DNA of 64,000 nucleotides from an uncultured Lachnospiraceae bacterium (GCA_910587635.1 CAJUNB010000018.1:62001-126000); one strand, 5' to 3'; shown: positions 37,176-47,717, counted from the first letter of the stretch. The notes: a model not told the origin generated them from the letters alone. Translations and numbers: made by a program.

Positions 37176-38716
37176 CATTTACTTCTTATCAGTTCTTTTT
37201 ATTTTTGCCGACAGCGTTATTGATCTATTTTCTCATTCCTGGAAAGCTGCGGACACTGTGGCTTGTTATGACGAGCTTTGCATTTATCTGGTATTTTAAT
37301 CCGAAGTATCTACTGGTACTGTTGGTTTCCGCCGGTATTTCCTATGGGACAGCGCTGATTTTGGATCAGATCAATGGTAAGCCAGACAGAGAAGAAGACG
37401 GGAAAACAGCTGGCGGGGAAAATAAGGTACAGATATATAAAAAAAAGAAAACCGTGGCTGCGGCAGGGATACTGTCGGTGATCGGTATCCTGATTTTATT
37501 TAAGTATATGGATTTTCTGCTGGAGAATATCAATCAGATATTCCATCTGTCAGGAGAGCAGGTAATTGCCAATCCGTTTTCCCTGATTGCGCCGGTGGGT
37601 ATTGCATATTATACCCTTCAGGTAATCGGCTATATAGTGGATGTCTACCGGGGGAAAATACGGGCAGAGCGAAACATCCTCTGTTATCTCCTCTATGTTG
37701 CCTATTTTCCAAAGATCATATCCGGGCCCATCGAACGGGCGGATGCTTTTCTTGAACAGACACATGACTGTAAAAACTGGAAGCTCTGGAACTGGGAACG
37801 AATCAGCGCTGGACTGACCCTGATGGTATGGGGATATTTCCAGAAGCTTGTTATTGCGGACAGACTGGCCATTTTTGTAGAAGAAATATTTAAAAATTAT
37901 ATGCAGTACGGGACAATAGAGCTTGTGGCAGGTATTACTCTGTTTTTTATACAGCTCTATGCGGATTTCCTTGGCTATATGAACATTGCCCAAGGTGTGT
38001 CAAATATTATGGGATTTACGCTACAGGAAAATTTCAATGCCCCTTATTTTGCAAAGAGCGTACGGGAGTATTGGAGCAGGTGGCATATTTCTTTGAGTAC
38101 ATGGCTGAAAGATTACGTCTATATTCCACTGGGGGGCAACAGAAAAGGCCTACTTAGAAAAAATAGTAATCTGGTTCTGACCTTTCTTGTGAGCGGTCTC
38201 TGGCATGGTGCCAGTTGGAGTTTTCTGTTTTGGGGAGGTATCCATGGTATCTATCAGATTGGAGAACATTGGCTGGAGCCTGTAGCCGACAGAGTGAATG
38301 AAAAACTGCATACAAGGACAGAATCCTTTGGATATAAATTGATGCAAGTCACTAAGATGTGGGTATTAAATATTTTGGCAATGATTTTTTTTAAATGTGC
38401 AACTGCCAGAGATGCTATTGCCTATATTGGGAGGATATTTTCCAAATGGGATCCGTGGGTCATATTTGACGGAAGTCTGTATACCTTTGGTGTGGATGAG
38501 AAATATTTTAAGGTAGTAGTTTTGTCTGTTATCTTGTTTTTTATTGTAGACTGGATGAAATATAAAAGAGGAGAGAGAATTGACAGCTGGCTGTCCCGGC
38601 AGTGTATCTGGTTCCGTTGGGGATTTTTAATGATGTTGATTTTAGCCTGTGTGGTATTTGGTGCTTATGGGCCGGCCTATGATGCAGGAAACTTTATCTA
38701 TTTCCAGTTTAATTAG
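37172..38716 (+). CDS. MBOAT-family O-acyltransferase (AlgI/DltB-like)
   Basis: 514 residues, about eleven TM helices. The family hallmark is LVSGLWHGASWSFLFWGGIH with the invariant catalytic His near residue 344. SVREYWSRWHISLSTWLKDY with YIPLGGN is the other MBOAT signature. AlgI-type proteins move acetyl groups across the membrane for O-acetylation of extracellular polysaccharide. A polar insert near residues 70-95 (DREEDGKTAGGENK) separates early helices. It is coupled to the GT-C gene before it and followed 12 bp later by an SGNH protein, its expected partner. Confidence 0.92.
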   Translation: MTFTSYQFFLFLPTALLIYFLIPGKLRTLWLVMTSFAFIWYFNPKYLLVLLVSAGISYGTALILDQINGKPDREEDGKTAGGENKVQIYKKKKTVAAAGILSVIGILILFKYMDFLLENINQIFHLSGEQVIANPFSLIAPVGIAYYTLQVIGYIVDVYRGKIRAERNILCYLLYVAYFPKIISGPIERADAFLEQTHDCKNWKLWNWERISAGLTLMVWGYFQKLVIADRLAIFVEEIFKNYMQYGTIELVAGITLFFIQLYADFLGYMNIAQGVSNIMGFTLQENFNAPYFAKSVREYWSRWHISLSTWLKDYVYIPLGGNRKGLLRKNSNLVLTFLVSGLWHGASWSFLFWGGIHGIYQIGEHWLEPVADRVNEKLHTRTESFGYKLMQVTKMWVLNILAMIFFKCATARDAIAYIGRIFSKWDPWVIFDGSLYTFGVDEKYFKVVVLSVILFFIVDWMKYKRGERIDSWLSRQCIWFRWGFLMMLILACVVFGAYGPAYDAGNFIYFQFN

Positions 38717-38728
38717 GAGAAAGGATTT

Positions 38729-40162
38729 ATGAAAGGATTAGCGATGAAGCGGGCAGGAATCCTGCTTTGCAAAGTAGTGCTGTTTCTTGGTATATTGGGC
38801 TTTTTGTTTCTGCACATCCAGCAGAGACTGAAATTGAATATGGGACACAGGGGTACAGATAATATCACTGGCTTTTATGAAGAAAAGGAAAACTCCGTAG
38901 AAGTGCTCTTTGTAGGGGCGAGTACGATGTTCTGTACAATGGATCCTCTCGTATTGTATGAAGATTATGGGATTGCTTCCTACGATTTCGGCAGCTCTGC
39001 CCAGCCTTTTGAGCTGAGCTATCTGTTTATGCAGGAAGCATTGAAATATCAGAAACCAAAAGTGATCGGCCTGGAGGTCATCAGTATCTTTAATGAATTT
39101 GATGCAAACGATGCGGACCCCTTGAATTACGGTATTACGGATCTGCCTTTTTCAATGGAAAAAGCGGTGGGGCTTGCCGATATGTTCCGAAATGATAAAG
39201 GTACAGGACTTTCTTATCTGATTCCGATGGTACAGTACAAGGACCGGTGGAAGGAGCTGACGAGAGAAGATTTTATCAATCCTGCTGTAAATTATACAAA
39301 GGGCGCCTATACACCGGACCTGATCTCCGGTGTACCACTGGATTTTTCTTCTTATTATGAGGAAGAGACGTTTACGATACCGGAGCGGAATCTGGAAATT
39401 TTTCAGAGGATGGTTACACTTTGTGAGGAAAATAATATAGAGCTTGTACTGTTCAAATCGCCAAGTGTAGGGTGGAATATTGGGCAGACAAAGGCAGTGG
39501 CATCTCTGGCTGATCAATATGGGCTTCCCTTTATCGAGTATTATTCTTTGATGGGAGAGCTGGGAATCGATGTGGCAACGGATTTTCGGGACAATACCCA
39601 TCTAAATCGTTACGGTTCAAAAAAGACTTCCGATCATATGGGGCAGTATTTGACGAAGCAGTATAATCTGACAGATTATCGGGCGATGGACTCAGAAAAT
39701 TCCTGGGATGTGGCCTTACAGAAACGGGAACATGACAGAACCAATGAAAAAATGAGCAGGACGAACAGCCTGCCGGATTATATGAGTATCATTCCCTATG
39801 AAGGGCATACGGTTGTGTTTTCTGTCACAGGAGATGTTTCCAACATGGAAGAATTTGTGAGAAATCTTGCCGATGCCTTTGGCTTGGACGGAGAAAAGCT
39901 TTTGCAAGGCGCTTCCTTTGCTGTGAAAGACGGACAGTGTATCAGTGGGCTGATTGGCCCTGAGGATGGTTCGTGGCGATGGGAACAGGGATTCGACACA
40001 TTGAGACTGACCGGATATAGTATTACTTATAACAGAGAAGTACATGAGCTTGTGGATGACGGACTGACGATACTTGTCTATGACAACGACTGGGAGCAGT
40101 TTGTGGATGTGGTGGGATTTGACGCCTATGACCCGGCTCATGGCGTGAGGCCGGAGACGTGA
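38729..40162 (+). CDS. Membrane-anchored SGNH-hydrolase-like protein (DltD/AlgJ-like)
   Basis: 477 residues with one N-terminal TM anchor (about residues 8-28) and a large external domain. The nucleophile block is VEVLFVGASTMFCTMD, with Ser near residue 64. The C-terminal Asp-x-x-His is in DNTHLNRYG, near residues 287-290. After the SGNH domain there is an extra C-terminal part of about 170 residues. It probably completes acyl transfer from the MBOAT protein next door to the glycan, as DltD/AlgJ/X proteins do. Confidence 0.78.
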   Translation: MKGLAMKRAGILLCKVVLFLGILGFLFLHIQQRLKLNMGHRGTDNITGFYEEKENSVEVLFVGASTMFCTMDPLVLYEDYGIASYDFGSSAQPFELSYLFMQEALKYQKPKVIGLEVISIFNEFDANDADPLNYGITDLPFSMEKAVGLADMFRNDKGTGLSYLIPMVQYKDRWKELTREDFINPAVNYTKGAYTPDLISGVPLDFSSYYEEETFTIPERNLEIFQRMVTLCEENNIELVLFKSPSVGWNIGQTKAVASLADQYGLPFIEYYSLMGELGIDVATDFRDNTHLNRYGSKKTSDHMGQYLTKQYNLTDYRAMDSENSWDVALQKREHDRTNEKMSRTNSLPDYMSIIPYEGHTVVFSVTGDVSNMEEFVRNLADAFGLDGEKLLQGASFAVKDGQCISGLIGPEDGSWRWEQGFDTLRLTGYSITYNREVHELVDDGLTILVYDNDWEQFVDVVGFDAYDPAHGVRPET

Positions 40163-41379
40163 TGGGACAGCAGATACGTATCTTACATGTACTTGGGAGA
40201 CTGGACAGAGGCGGGGCGGAGACGATGGTAATGAATCTATACCGCCTCCTGGATACAGGCCGGATACAATTTGATTTTGTGATCCACACAGATGAGAAAT
40301 GTGACTATACGGGAGAAATAGAGAGGCTTGGCGGAAAGATCTATTCTGTGAGACCTTTTGGTGTATCTACAGCTCTGGGGTATTGCAGGGAGTGGCGGCA
40401 GTTTTTCAGGCAGCATCCAGAGTATCGGGTGATTCACGGACATGTGCGCAGTACCGCATCGTTATATTTGTGGGAAGCGAAAAGAGCAGGGCTTGTAACG
40501 ATCGCTCACAGTCACAATACTTCTTCTGGCAGAGGCTTTTCCGCTTTTGTAAAAAATATATTGCAGTATCCTCTGCGATTTCAGGCAGATTATCTTTTTG
40601 CCTGTTCCAAGCGGGCAGGGATTTGGCTCTATGGGAAACAGGCCTGCGGGAAGACGAATTTTCGTATTCTACGAAATGGTATTGAACCGGAGATTTTTAC
40701 CTTTGATATAGAAAAGCGGAGAAAGAAACGAAAAGAATTGTTGACAGATTCCCCGGAGATATTGTCGGAACCCCTTGTCTTTTTGCATATCGGCCGCCTG
40801 GAGACTCAGAAGAATCATATATTTCTGATAGAAGTTATGAGAGAAATTGTGAAAAAGCGAAAAGACGCTCGGCTATGGCTCTGCGGTGTGGGGCCTTTGG
40901 AAGCACAGCTGAAAAAGAACGTCAAAGAAGCGGGACTGGAGAAGCATATACATTTTCTCGGAATGAGAACGGATGTGCCGACGCTGCTGCAGGCTGCGGA
41001 TGGCATGATTTTTCCGTCCTTATTTGAAGGGCTTCCGGTGACTCTTGTGGAAGCACAGGCGGCAGGTCTTCCTGTGCTGATGTCAGAGAGCATTACGAAA
41101 GAAGTGATACTGACAGACTTGGTCAAAACATTGTCTTTGGATGTGGGAGCGGAGAAGTGGGCGCTTCTGGCGTTGGAAATGGCAGGACGATACGCTGATG
41201 GTCGTAGCGGGTTACGGATGCGTTATGGAGAGATCATAAGACAGAGTGGTTATGATGCGGCAGAGAATGCGAAAGCGCTGGGCGAGTTTTACGTAGATGT
41301 ATGGTATCATGCAGAAAAAGACAAAGGCGGAAGAAAAGCGAAAGAAAAAGTTGCTGACAGAGAGGAAAGAAGCGGATAA
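40159..41379 (+). CDS. GT4 family glycosyltransferase (GT-B)
   Basis: About 406 residues. It has RILHVLGRLDRGGAETMVMN at the N-terminus, LHIGRLETQKNHIFLIE opening the second domain, and SLFEGLPVTLVEAQAAGLPV as the EX7E motif. This is the EpsF/CapM-like GT4 subgroup. Start is GTG 40159 or ATG 40162; either overlaps the SGNH stop. It ends TAATG, sharing a base with the CotH start. The last 25 residues are very Lys/Glu rich. Confidence 0.87.
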   Translation: MMGQQIRILHVLGRLDRGGAETMVMNLYRLLDTGRIQFDFVIHTDEKCDYTGEIERLGGKIYSVRPFGVSTALGYCREWRQFFRQHPEYRVIHGHVRSTASLYLWEAKRAGLVTIAHSHNTSSGRGFSAFVKNILQYPLRFQADYLFACSKRAGIWLYGKQACGKTNFRILRNGIEPEIFTFDIEKRRKKRKELLTDSPEILSEPLVFLHIGRLETQKNHIFLIEVMREIVKKRKDARLWLCGVGPLEAQLKKNVKEAGLEKHIHFLGMRTDVPTLLQAADGMIFPSLFEGLPVTLVEAQAAGLPVLMSESITKEVILTDLVKTLSLDVGAEKWALLALEMAGRYADGRSGLRMRYGEIIRQSGYDAAENAKALGEFYVDVWYHAEKDKGGRKAKEKVADREERSG

Positions 41380-43244
41380 TGAGAAGAAAAAGATTGCTTG
41401 TGCTGTGGGCTTCCAGTATTTTGCTGTTGAGCTGTGTTTTACTGCGCAGTTACTGGATGAGTAAGAAGCCGATGACTTCTCAGGATATTGGCTTCGTGGT
41501 GGAAGCGGGAGAGAGTCAGGCAAATTTGAAGCTGTGGCATAATTATTATGATAATAAAGAATATCTGTTTCTGCCTGCATTTTGTGGAGATAAACAGAGT
41601 GCAGAAATTTCGGCCCGGATTTATACGGACAGAAGCGCTCTGCTGAAATGGGACGGGATAGACGTAAGTGGAGGAGAAGCCCTGACTGGGCTGCCGGCAG
41701 GAGAACATATTTTGCAGGCTGGGGGGACAGAGCTTTCAGTTGTTGTCATGCATTCTTCCAAAGTGCCTGCTTTGTTTGTGACGACAAGTTCAGGGAGCCT
41801 GTCTTATATAGAAGCAGAAAAGGGAAACGGAGAAGCAGGGCTGTATGAAATGGTGTCTGCGGATGGAAAGGTAGTGGCTGCAGGTCAGATCAGGAAGTTG
41901 AAATCCAGAGGAAATTCTACCTTTCTGGAAGATAAAAAGCCCTATCAGATGACCTTGACAGAAGGAGCGGATCTGTTGGGAACGGGAATCCAGGAGAAAT
42001 ATATTCTTCTGGCAAACAGACAGGATCAGTCTCTGCTGCGGGATAGGATCATGTATGATATGGCCGGAGATATGGGACTTGCCTATTCACCGGTGAGCAC
42101 TTTTCTCGATTTGTATGTGAATGGAGAATACAGAGGTTCCTATCAGTTGTCAGAGAAGGTGGAAACAGGACAGGGCAGAATCGCTATCGATACAGAGACA
42201 AAGCGACGGGAAACGGGATTTCTCATTACATTTGAATACGGATTTGAAGACCGTCTTGCAGAGACGGAATATTATTTTACGACGAAAAACGGACAGAACG
42301 TAGCAATAAAACGTCCCGCGAATCCTACACAAGAGCAAATGGAATATATTGCCGGTACATTTCAGACGATAGAGGATGAAATCCGCCAGGGTGTTATCGA
42401 CGAAAATAAGATCGATATCACGAGCCTTGCCAGAAAATACCTGATAGAGGAAATCGGAAAAAATCTGGATGCCATGTATACGAGTCAGTATTTTTATCAG
42501 GATGCTGTAAAGTGGCCGGAAGATGATACGATGGAAGATGACGCTGCGGAAGATACGGCAGGGATATCAGGTGCAGAGGGGGGAGACCGTGCCGTAAAGA
42601 TGTATGCAGGACCAGTATGGGATTATGATAAAACGCTGGGCAATCCTCTGATAGAAAATACCCGGCCTGTGAATTTTCAGGAGCCTCGGGGAATATTCGC
42701 CGCCTCTAAACAGAAGGATGCTTCCTGGTGGTATGACCTTTATGAAATACCGGCTTTTCGGGAGAAAATAATAGAGGAATATGAGAAAGTGGCGGTGCCG
42801 GCCATTGAGAGAATGCTGGAGGAAAGGATCGATGGCTACCGGGAAGAAATATGGGATTCTGCCTGTATGGATTTTATGCGATGGGATACGTTTGAAGATT
42901 TCAAATATGAGGAAGAGCTGGAATTTGCTGTAGAATATGGAGGAGAAATTGAACGTATCAAGGAGTTTCTGCGGCTGCGCAAGGAATTTTTGGATGATAT
43001 CTGGCTGGAAAGGCGAAAGTACGATCTGATTACCTGTGACCCGGGCGAGGGTACGATGTATGTGACGACATTGGATGCCATAGAGGGCAGGCTCATCAAT
43101 GAACCGAGAGACCCGAAACGGGAAGGATATCGTTTCGATCACTGGGTACGAAAAGACACAGGAGAAATCTATGATTTTACGGAAGCATACGATGGTATCC
43201 CCTTTACGCTGGAGGCTGTTTATGTGGAGGATCATGGAGACTGA
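41379..43244 (+). CDS. CotH-like kinase with C-terminal InlB B-repeat
   Basis: 621 residues. There is one N-terminal TM anchor, a small beta region, then a CotH kinase domain: KSRGNSTFLEDKKPYQMTL, LLANRQDQSLLRDRIMYDMA, DLYVNGEYRGSYQLSEKV and, near residues 408-422, YAGPVWDYDKTLGN, which carries the Asp pair of the active site. The last 65 residues (REGYRFDHW, AYDGIPFTLEAVY) match an InlB B-repeat/Flg_new wall-associated module. Known CotH proteins phosphorylate spore coat proteins; this one is predicted to face outside and sits between a GT4 and a flippase gene, so its target may be a surface protein or glycan. Confidence 0.85.
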   Translation: MRRKRLLVLWASSILLLSCVLLRSYWMSKKPMTSQDIGFVVEAGESQANLKLWHNYYDNKEYLFLPAFCGDKQSAEISARIYTDRSALLKWDGIDVSGGEALTGLPAGEHILQAGGTELSVVVMHSSKVPALFVTTSSGSLSYIEAEKGNGEAGLYEMVSADGKVVAAGQIRKLKSRGNSTFLEDKKPYQMTLTEGADLLGTGIQEKYILLANRQDQSLLRDRIMYDMAGDMGLAYSPVSTFLDLYVNGEYRGSYQLSEKVETGQGRIAIDTETKRRETGFLITFEYGFEDRLAETEYYFTTKNGQNVAIKRPANPTQEQMEYIAGTFQTIEDEIRQGVIDENKIDITSLARKYLIEEIGKNLDAMYTSQYFYQDAVKWPEDDTMEDDAAEDTAGISGAEGGDRAVKMYAGPVWDYDKTLGNPLIENTRPVNFQEPRGIFAASKQKDASWWYDLYEIPAFREKIIEEYEKVAVPAIERMLEERIDGYREEIWDSACMDFMRWDTFEDFKYEEELEFAVEYGGEIERIKEFLRLRKEFLDDIWLERRKYDLITCDPGEGTMYVTTLDAIEGRLINEPRDPKREGYRFDHWVRKDTGEIYDFTEAYDGIPFTLEAVYVEDHGD

Positions 43245-43280
43245 GCGGAGATGCAGGAAGAGTAAAGGAAGGACAGGGAT

Positions 43281-44540
43281 ATGGAAGAAAAAATAATATC
43301 CGGTGCAAAACAGGTTTCCGGTGAGACAATTCGGAAAAATATGTTGTGGAATGTCATCGGTTCCGTCGGGTTTATTGGTGCCCAGTGGATGATGACAATA
43401 TTAATTGTGCACCTGGCCGGGTATACGGAGGCCGGATATCTTTCTCTGGGGCTCTCTCTGACAAACATCTTTACAAATATTGCCTATTTTTGCATCAGGA
43501 ATTATCAGGTATCGGATACTGCCGGGAAATACAGCCAGGATATTTATGTGACTCACAGGATACTGGCAACGGCAGTTGCTTTCATATTATACGGCCTGTT
43601 TGTCCTGTGTAATGGATACAGTTTCTATGTTACGGCATTTTTATTATTGTTTATGGTATATCGTCTGAATGAGCCATTGGTGGATGTGTTTCATGGTATT
43701 GATCAGAGAGCCTGGCGCCTGGATGTGGCCGGGCAGTCTTTTCTGATGCGGGGCATCCTGACACTGGGTATTTTTATTTTACTGGAAAAGCTGACCGGTT
43801 CTTTAACGATAACGACATTTGTGATGATTGTGGCGGTGTACAGTATTATTTTGGGTTTTGATATTCCCCGGGCACACAGATGTACGCCTTTTCGACTTCG
43901 ACTGGAGAGGAACTCTCTTTTTTCTTTGACAAAAGAATGTTTTCCTCTGTTTATCTATGCTGTCTGTCTGAATGCAGTTGTACCGATTCCCCGCTATTTC
44001 CTGGAGAGAATCGCAGGAAGCGAGGTGCTTGGGTATTACGGTTCTGTGGCTATTCCGGCCTCTGTGATTCAACTTTTGTCTTCCTATATTTATACGACGT
44101 TTACCACATTGTTTTCTGAATATGTTTCCCGAAACGAAAAGAAAAAGTTTATGGCACTCTTCTGGAAGCTGGTGGCGGCTATTTTGGGACTTGTGCTGCT
44201 GGCTGTGGCCGGATGCATCCTGTTGGGGGAATGGGTGCTTGTCCTCGTGTTCACAGAAAGCATCAGAGACTATGCCTATCTGTTACTGCCTACGATATTA
44301 TGTTGTGGGGTGATCGCTCTGATCTGGTTTATGGGGGCTGTTCTGACGATACTCAGAGACAGGAAAGGGCTGTTGCTGGGCGGGATTGCAGGAGCCGCAG
44401 CCGCAGCCGTTATTTCCTGGCCGTGTATTTTGAAATGGGGAGTGGACGGTGTCAATATCTCCCTGTTTTTATCCAGTGCGGTGACACTGCTCCTGTTTGG
44501 CATCCGATTTGTGTCGTATATGAAAAAATGGCAACCGTGA
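43281..44540 (+). CDS. Wzx-type polysaccharide flippase (MOP superfamily)
   Basis: 419 residues, about twelve TM helices, no ATPase. The N-terminal KNMLWNVIGSVGFIGAQWMM and the PRYFLERIAGSEVLGYYGS stretch near the middle are typical of polysaccharide-transport MOP proteins. It exports lipid-linked repeat units across the membrane. It ends the + strand module and is followed 9 bp later by the end of a - strand gene, with no visible terminator between. Confidence 0.83.
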   Translation: MEEKIISGAKQVSGETIRKNMLWNVIGSVGFIGAQWMMTILIVHLAGYTEAGYLSLGLSLTNIFTNIAYFCIRNYQVSDTAGKYSQDIYVTHRILATAVAFILYGLFVLCNGYSFYVTAFLLLFMVYRLNEPLVDVFHGIDQRAWRLDVAGQSFLMRGILTLGIFILLEKLTGSLTITTFVMIVAVYSIILGFDIPRAHRCTPFRLRLERNSLFSLTKECFPLFIYAVCLNAVVPIPRYFLERIAGSEVLGYYGSVAIPASVIQLLSSYIYTTFTTLFSEYVSRNEKKKFMALFWKLVAAILGLVLLAVAGCILLGEWVLVLVFTESIRDYAYLLLPTILCCGVIALIWFMGAVLTILRDRKGLLLGGIAGAAAAAVISWPCILKWGVDGVNISLFLSSAVTLLLFGIRFVSYMKKWQP

Positions 44541-44549
44541 TATTTGCTA

Positions 44550-45494
44550 TTACATCTCCTTCAGTTGTTTGTAGATGTTTTCGGTTCTATGAAGTTCGTA
44601 TTCAAAATCCCGTCTGTTGTTTTCACTCATATTGCTCAGAATGAGACCTGCAAAAAAGGACTGTATCGCCGCCAGTGTGACGAAGCCGCAAACCACCAGT
44701 GTCGGAATCTGGAGTACAAGATGGGTTTCCAGAAACCGAATGAACACCGGAATGAAAAATCCGATAGCCAGCAGCATCAGGCAGGCAGCGATCATGGAAA
44801 AGAAAGCAAGAGGTTTATAAGTTTTGAACAGACGCAGAATCATCCTCAGGACACGGAAACCGTCTGAATAGGTATTGAGTTTGGAGACACTGCCATGAGG
44901 GCGGTCACGATAGTCCACAATGACATTTTCGATTTGCATATGGTTGTAGACTGCATGGATTGTCATCTCGGTTTCGATTTCAAAGCCCTGGGAAAGCACC
45001 GGAAAGGTCTTCACAAAGCAGTAGCCAAATGCCCGATAACCGGTCATAATGTCCTTTATATCGGAGTGGAACAGATGATTGATGCTCCCCCGAACAAGGC
45101 TGTTGCCGAAGTTGTGAAAAGGCCGTTTATTCTCGGAAAAATATGTGGAAGAGAGACGGTCCCCTACTACCATATCCGCCTGGTGGTGCAGCACTCTGTC
45201 TGTCATTTCCCGGGCGTGCTCCAGCGGATAAGTATCGTCGCCGTCGATCAGGAGATAACAGCAGGCGTCGATTTCCCGGAACATTCGCCGGATAACATTG
45301 CCTTTTCCCTGCTGATACTCGTGTTTTACAATAGCGCCTGCCTTTGCGGCAATCTCTGCGGTATCGTCAGAGGAATTGTTGTCATATACATAGACGACAG
45401 CTTCCGGCAGAGCATGGCGGGCATCTGTGACGACTTTTTCAATTGTCTGTGCTTCATTATAACAGGGAATCAGGACGGCAATCTTATCTAACAT
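44550..45494 (-). CDS. GT2 polyprenyl-phosphate glycosyltransferase (GtrB-like)
   Basis: 314 residues: a GT-A catalytic domain followed by two C-terminal TM helices, the layout of polyprenyl-phosphate glucosyl/mannosyltransferases. Motifs are VLIPCYNEAQTIEKVV, VYDNNSSDDT, LLIDGDDTYP (metal site) and GYRAFGYCFVKTFP. It would make the polyprenyl-phosphate sugar used by the GT-C enzymes. Its start overlaps the stop of the 743-residue GT-C gene by seven bases, which suggests the two act as donor maker and user. Confidence 0.85.
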   Translation of the reverse strand: MLDKIAVLIPCYNEAQTIEKVVTDARHALPEAVVYVYDNNSSDDTAEIAAKAGAIVKHEYQQGKGNVIRRMFREIDACCYLLIDGDDTYPLEHAREMTDRVLHHQADMVVGDRLSSTYFSENKRPFHNFGNSLVRGSINHLFHSDIKDIMTGYRAFGYCFVKTFPVLSQGFEIETEMTIHAVYNHMQIENVIVDYRDRPHGSVSKLNTYSDGFRVLRMILRLFKTYKPLAFFSMIAACLMLLAIGFFIPVFIRFLETHLVLQIPTLVVCGFVTLAAIQSFFAGLILSNMSENNRRDFEYELHRTENIYKQLKEM

Positions 45495-47716
45495 GACTGT
45501 ATACCTTTCTTTTTTGTTAAATACGGATATCTTCGATAAATCACAAAAATTACAGCAGTCAGGATAGAAATCCAGGCTGTCAGTGTGTAGAAAAGGGGAA
45601 CACGATACTGAACTGTAATCGTATGGGCATATCCGTCACCATTTAATAATACACGAATCCGATTATTATATCCAGCTTTTATTGTGACAGGCTGGTTATT
45701 TTCGTCTGTGGCTTCGTATCCGTTGTAATAGATGACCGGTATTTCAATATACTGCCCTTCGGTTTTGCATGTATACTGAAATGATGTGGTCAATCCATGG
45801 CGTTCATTGCCAGTCAGTGTGACCTGGCTTTCATCAGACAGGGTAATATCAGTGGAAATACCGCCATCTGTTGTATTTTTCGGCCGCCATTCATAAGGGT
45901 AGACGACGGTATTGTCCCCTTTGGGAATACCGATAATCTTACTCTCATGTCCTACTGTGTAATCTCTGTCAGAATAATAGGCAAAATCCTCGTCCTGAAA
46001 ACGGGAGACGGAGAGAAAGGAAAGCAGGATGAGAGCAACAAAAAGAGGTCTCTGCCAGTTTTTAAAAAAACGGGAGCGGAAACAGCAGATACTGCCGCTG
46101 ATGGCAAAGAGCAGGCTGACCGGTCCCAGCAGGCGCCATGCGAACTGTATATTGGACAGCAATAGATGGAGAGACTGGAGTTTCATCATATGCCATCCCG
46201 GGAAATGTCCCGACATCATAAAGGTGAGAAAGACTCCGAGGAGGAACAGATATCCGATAAAGCAGTCCTCTTCCTTTTTTTTCTGTTCCAGGAGCAGATA
46301 GCCTAAAGAAATCACGGCGCATACTGCCAGAGGAATGCCCAGCGTAAGTACATGATAGTCTCCGGTGGTCTGTAGGCCCAAAAGGCCGGAGAGATTCAGG
46401 GAACATTCCTGATAGGTGGCCATACCAAGTGCATCCATCCAGAGATTTCCATTTTTGTAAAAATCCAGGAACGGTACGAGAAAGCCGATATTCAAAAGAA
46501 GACTGAGCAGGGCGGCTTTGGCCAGTTCCAAAATCCGTTTTTCCATAAAAAGAGCTTTGCAATACAGAATGCAAAAAACAGTGCAGAAAATACCTGCCAG
46601 GGTGACGCTGAGAATATGAGTTTGCAGCAGGCCGGTCATACCAAGGGCCAGATAGGGCCATTTCTTTCTGTTGCCGATCAGGATATGGTACAGACCGGCA
46701 AAGAGCAACGGGAAAAATGTCATTGCCAGAAATTCCCCTACTGCGCCCCGGGCATAAATATTGGTAAAACGATAAGGGCAGCAGCAATATAGTAAAGAAG
46801 CAAGAAGCGATGCCGATCTGCTTCCCCCCATCGTTCGGACACAGTGGTAAGTCAGTGCAGCAGTAGCAAGGTTGCATACAATAATCAGGCATTTGAAACT
46901 GTCGGCCATGGAGACGCCGACCATACGCAGAAGAGCCGGAAAATATAAAAACAGATTGGGGTACATACAGTTCAGATAGCCGTTGCCGTGTAATGCCTCG
47001 GGATAGATAACGACTGGAAACTGCCCGGCGAGCAGACCATCCTTGATGCCTTCAATACGGATTAAATGATAACAAAGATCAATGGCCCATTTCAGTCCGG
47101 TATTTAAATAAGGAAGAGAGGCCAGCAGGCCGATACCGATCAGGAATAAAACAAGATAACCTTCCCGGGGGTTTGGGGCTTTTCTATGAAACTGATAGCG
47201 CCAGACACAAAAGGCAGTAAAGACAATGAACAGAACAACGATCAAAAAAACAGTATCATGATAGAACTGTTCTTCCGGGATAAGAGCAGCGCTCTGGATT
47301 CGAAGGCTGCCGGAGCCACTGTATACGAAGGCAAACTGAAAATCCAGAGAGGTGTGCTCCAGTGTAAAAGAAAACTCCTCATAAGTGAGGGACGGATTCA
47401 GATAGTGGACAGAGACAGGAGTACCATTGTCATAGATAACAAGCGCCTCCTGAGAGCTGTCCGTCTGATAGGAGACACCGATTCGGTAGCCGCCCTTGTC
47501 CAGCAGATAGCCGGGACTTGTCAGCATTGTACCTGAAAACCCGCTGTCCCCGGTGATAATGACAGCATCGTTGTCCACATCGCCTGCCTGTTTTTTCATA
47601 TTTTTTCCATTGATTGTAATGGGAGTCCGGCTTTCATCTGATAACAGCAGGAAAGCAACGGAAAGTAATAAAAATAAAAGATAAGAAATCCATTTTCCGG
47701 CAACTTGTTTTGTCAT
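45488..47716 (-). CDS. Large membrane protein, GT-C / PTPS-related type
   Basis: About 742 residues from ATG 47716 (GAGGAT upstream); a longer in-frame start at 47806 would lie inside the preceding gene. An N-terminal TM helix is followed by an extracytoplasmic domain of about 130 residues. Then come roughly twelve TM helices with DLCYHLIRIEGIKDGLLAGQ and YPNLFLYFPALL, as in the 6-pyruvoyl-tetrahydropterin-synthase-related (YfhO-like) membrane family, and a soluble end. Together with the GT2 it probably transfers one sugar outside the membrane. Confidence 0.7.
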   Translation of the reverse strand: MTKQVAGKWISYLLFLLLSVAFLLLSDESRTPITINGKNMKKQAGDVDNDAVIITGDSGFSGTMLTSPGYLLDKGGYRIGVSYQTDSSQEALVIYDNGTPVSVHYLNPSLTYEEFSFTLEHTSLDFQFAFVYSGSGSLRIQSAALIPEEQFYHDTVFLIVVLFIVFTAFCVWRYQFHRKAPNPREGYLVLFLIGIGLLASLPYLNTGLKWAIDLCYHLIRIEGIKDGLLAGQFPVVIYPEALHGNGYLNCMYPNLFLYFPALLRMVGVSMADSFKCLIIVCNLATAALTYHCVRTMGGSRSASLLASLLYCCCPYRFTNIYARGAVGEFLAMTFFPLLFAGLYHILIGNRKKWPYLALGMTGLLQTHILSVTLAGIFCTVFCILYCKALFMEKRILELAKAALLSLLLNIGFLVPFLDFYKNGNLWMDALGMATYQECSLNLSGLLGLQTTGDYHVLTLGIPLAVCAVISLGYLLLEQKKKEEDCFIGYLFLLGVFLTFMMSGHFPGWHMMKLQSLHLLLSNIQFAWRLLGPVSLLFAISGSICCFRSRFFKNWQRPLFVALILLSFLSVSRFQDEDFAYYSDRDYTVGHESKIIGIPKGDNTVVYPYEWRPKNTTDGGISTDITLSDESQVTLTGNERHGLTTSFQYTCKTEGQYIEIPVIYYNGYEATDENNQPVTIKAGYNNRIRVLLNGDGYAHTITVQYRVPLFYTLTAWISILTAVIFVIYRRYPYLTKKKGIQSC

Positions 47717-47717
47717 A

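Noticed and set aside
36024..37178. A 384-codon antisense open frame opposite the ArnT-like gene
   Set aside because: It lies wholly against a well supported gene, its translation has no recognisable domain, and the + strand gene explains the codon pattern.
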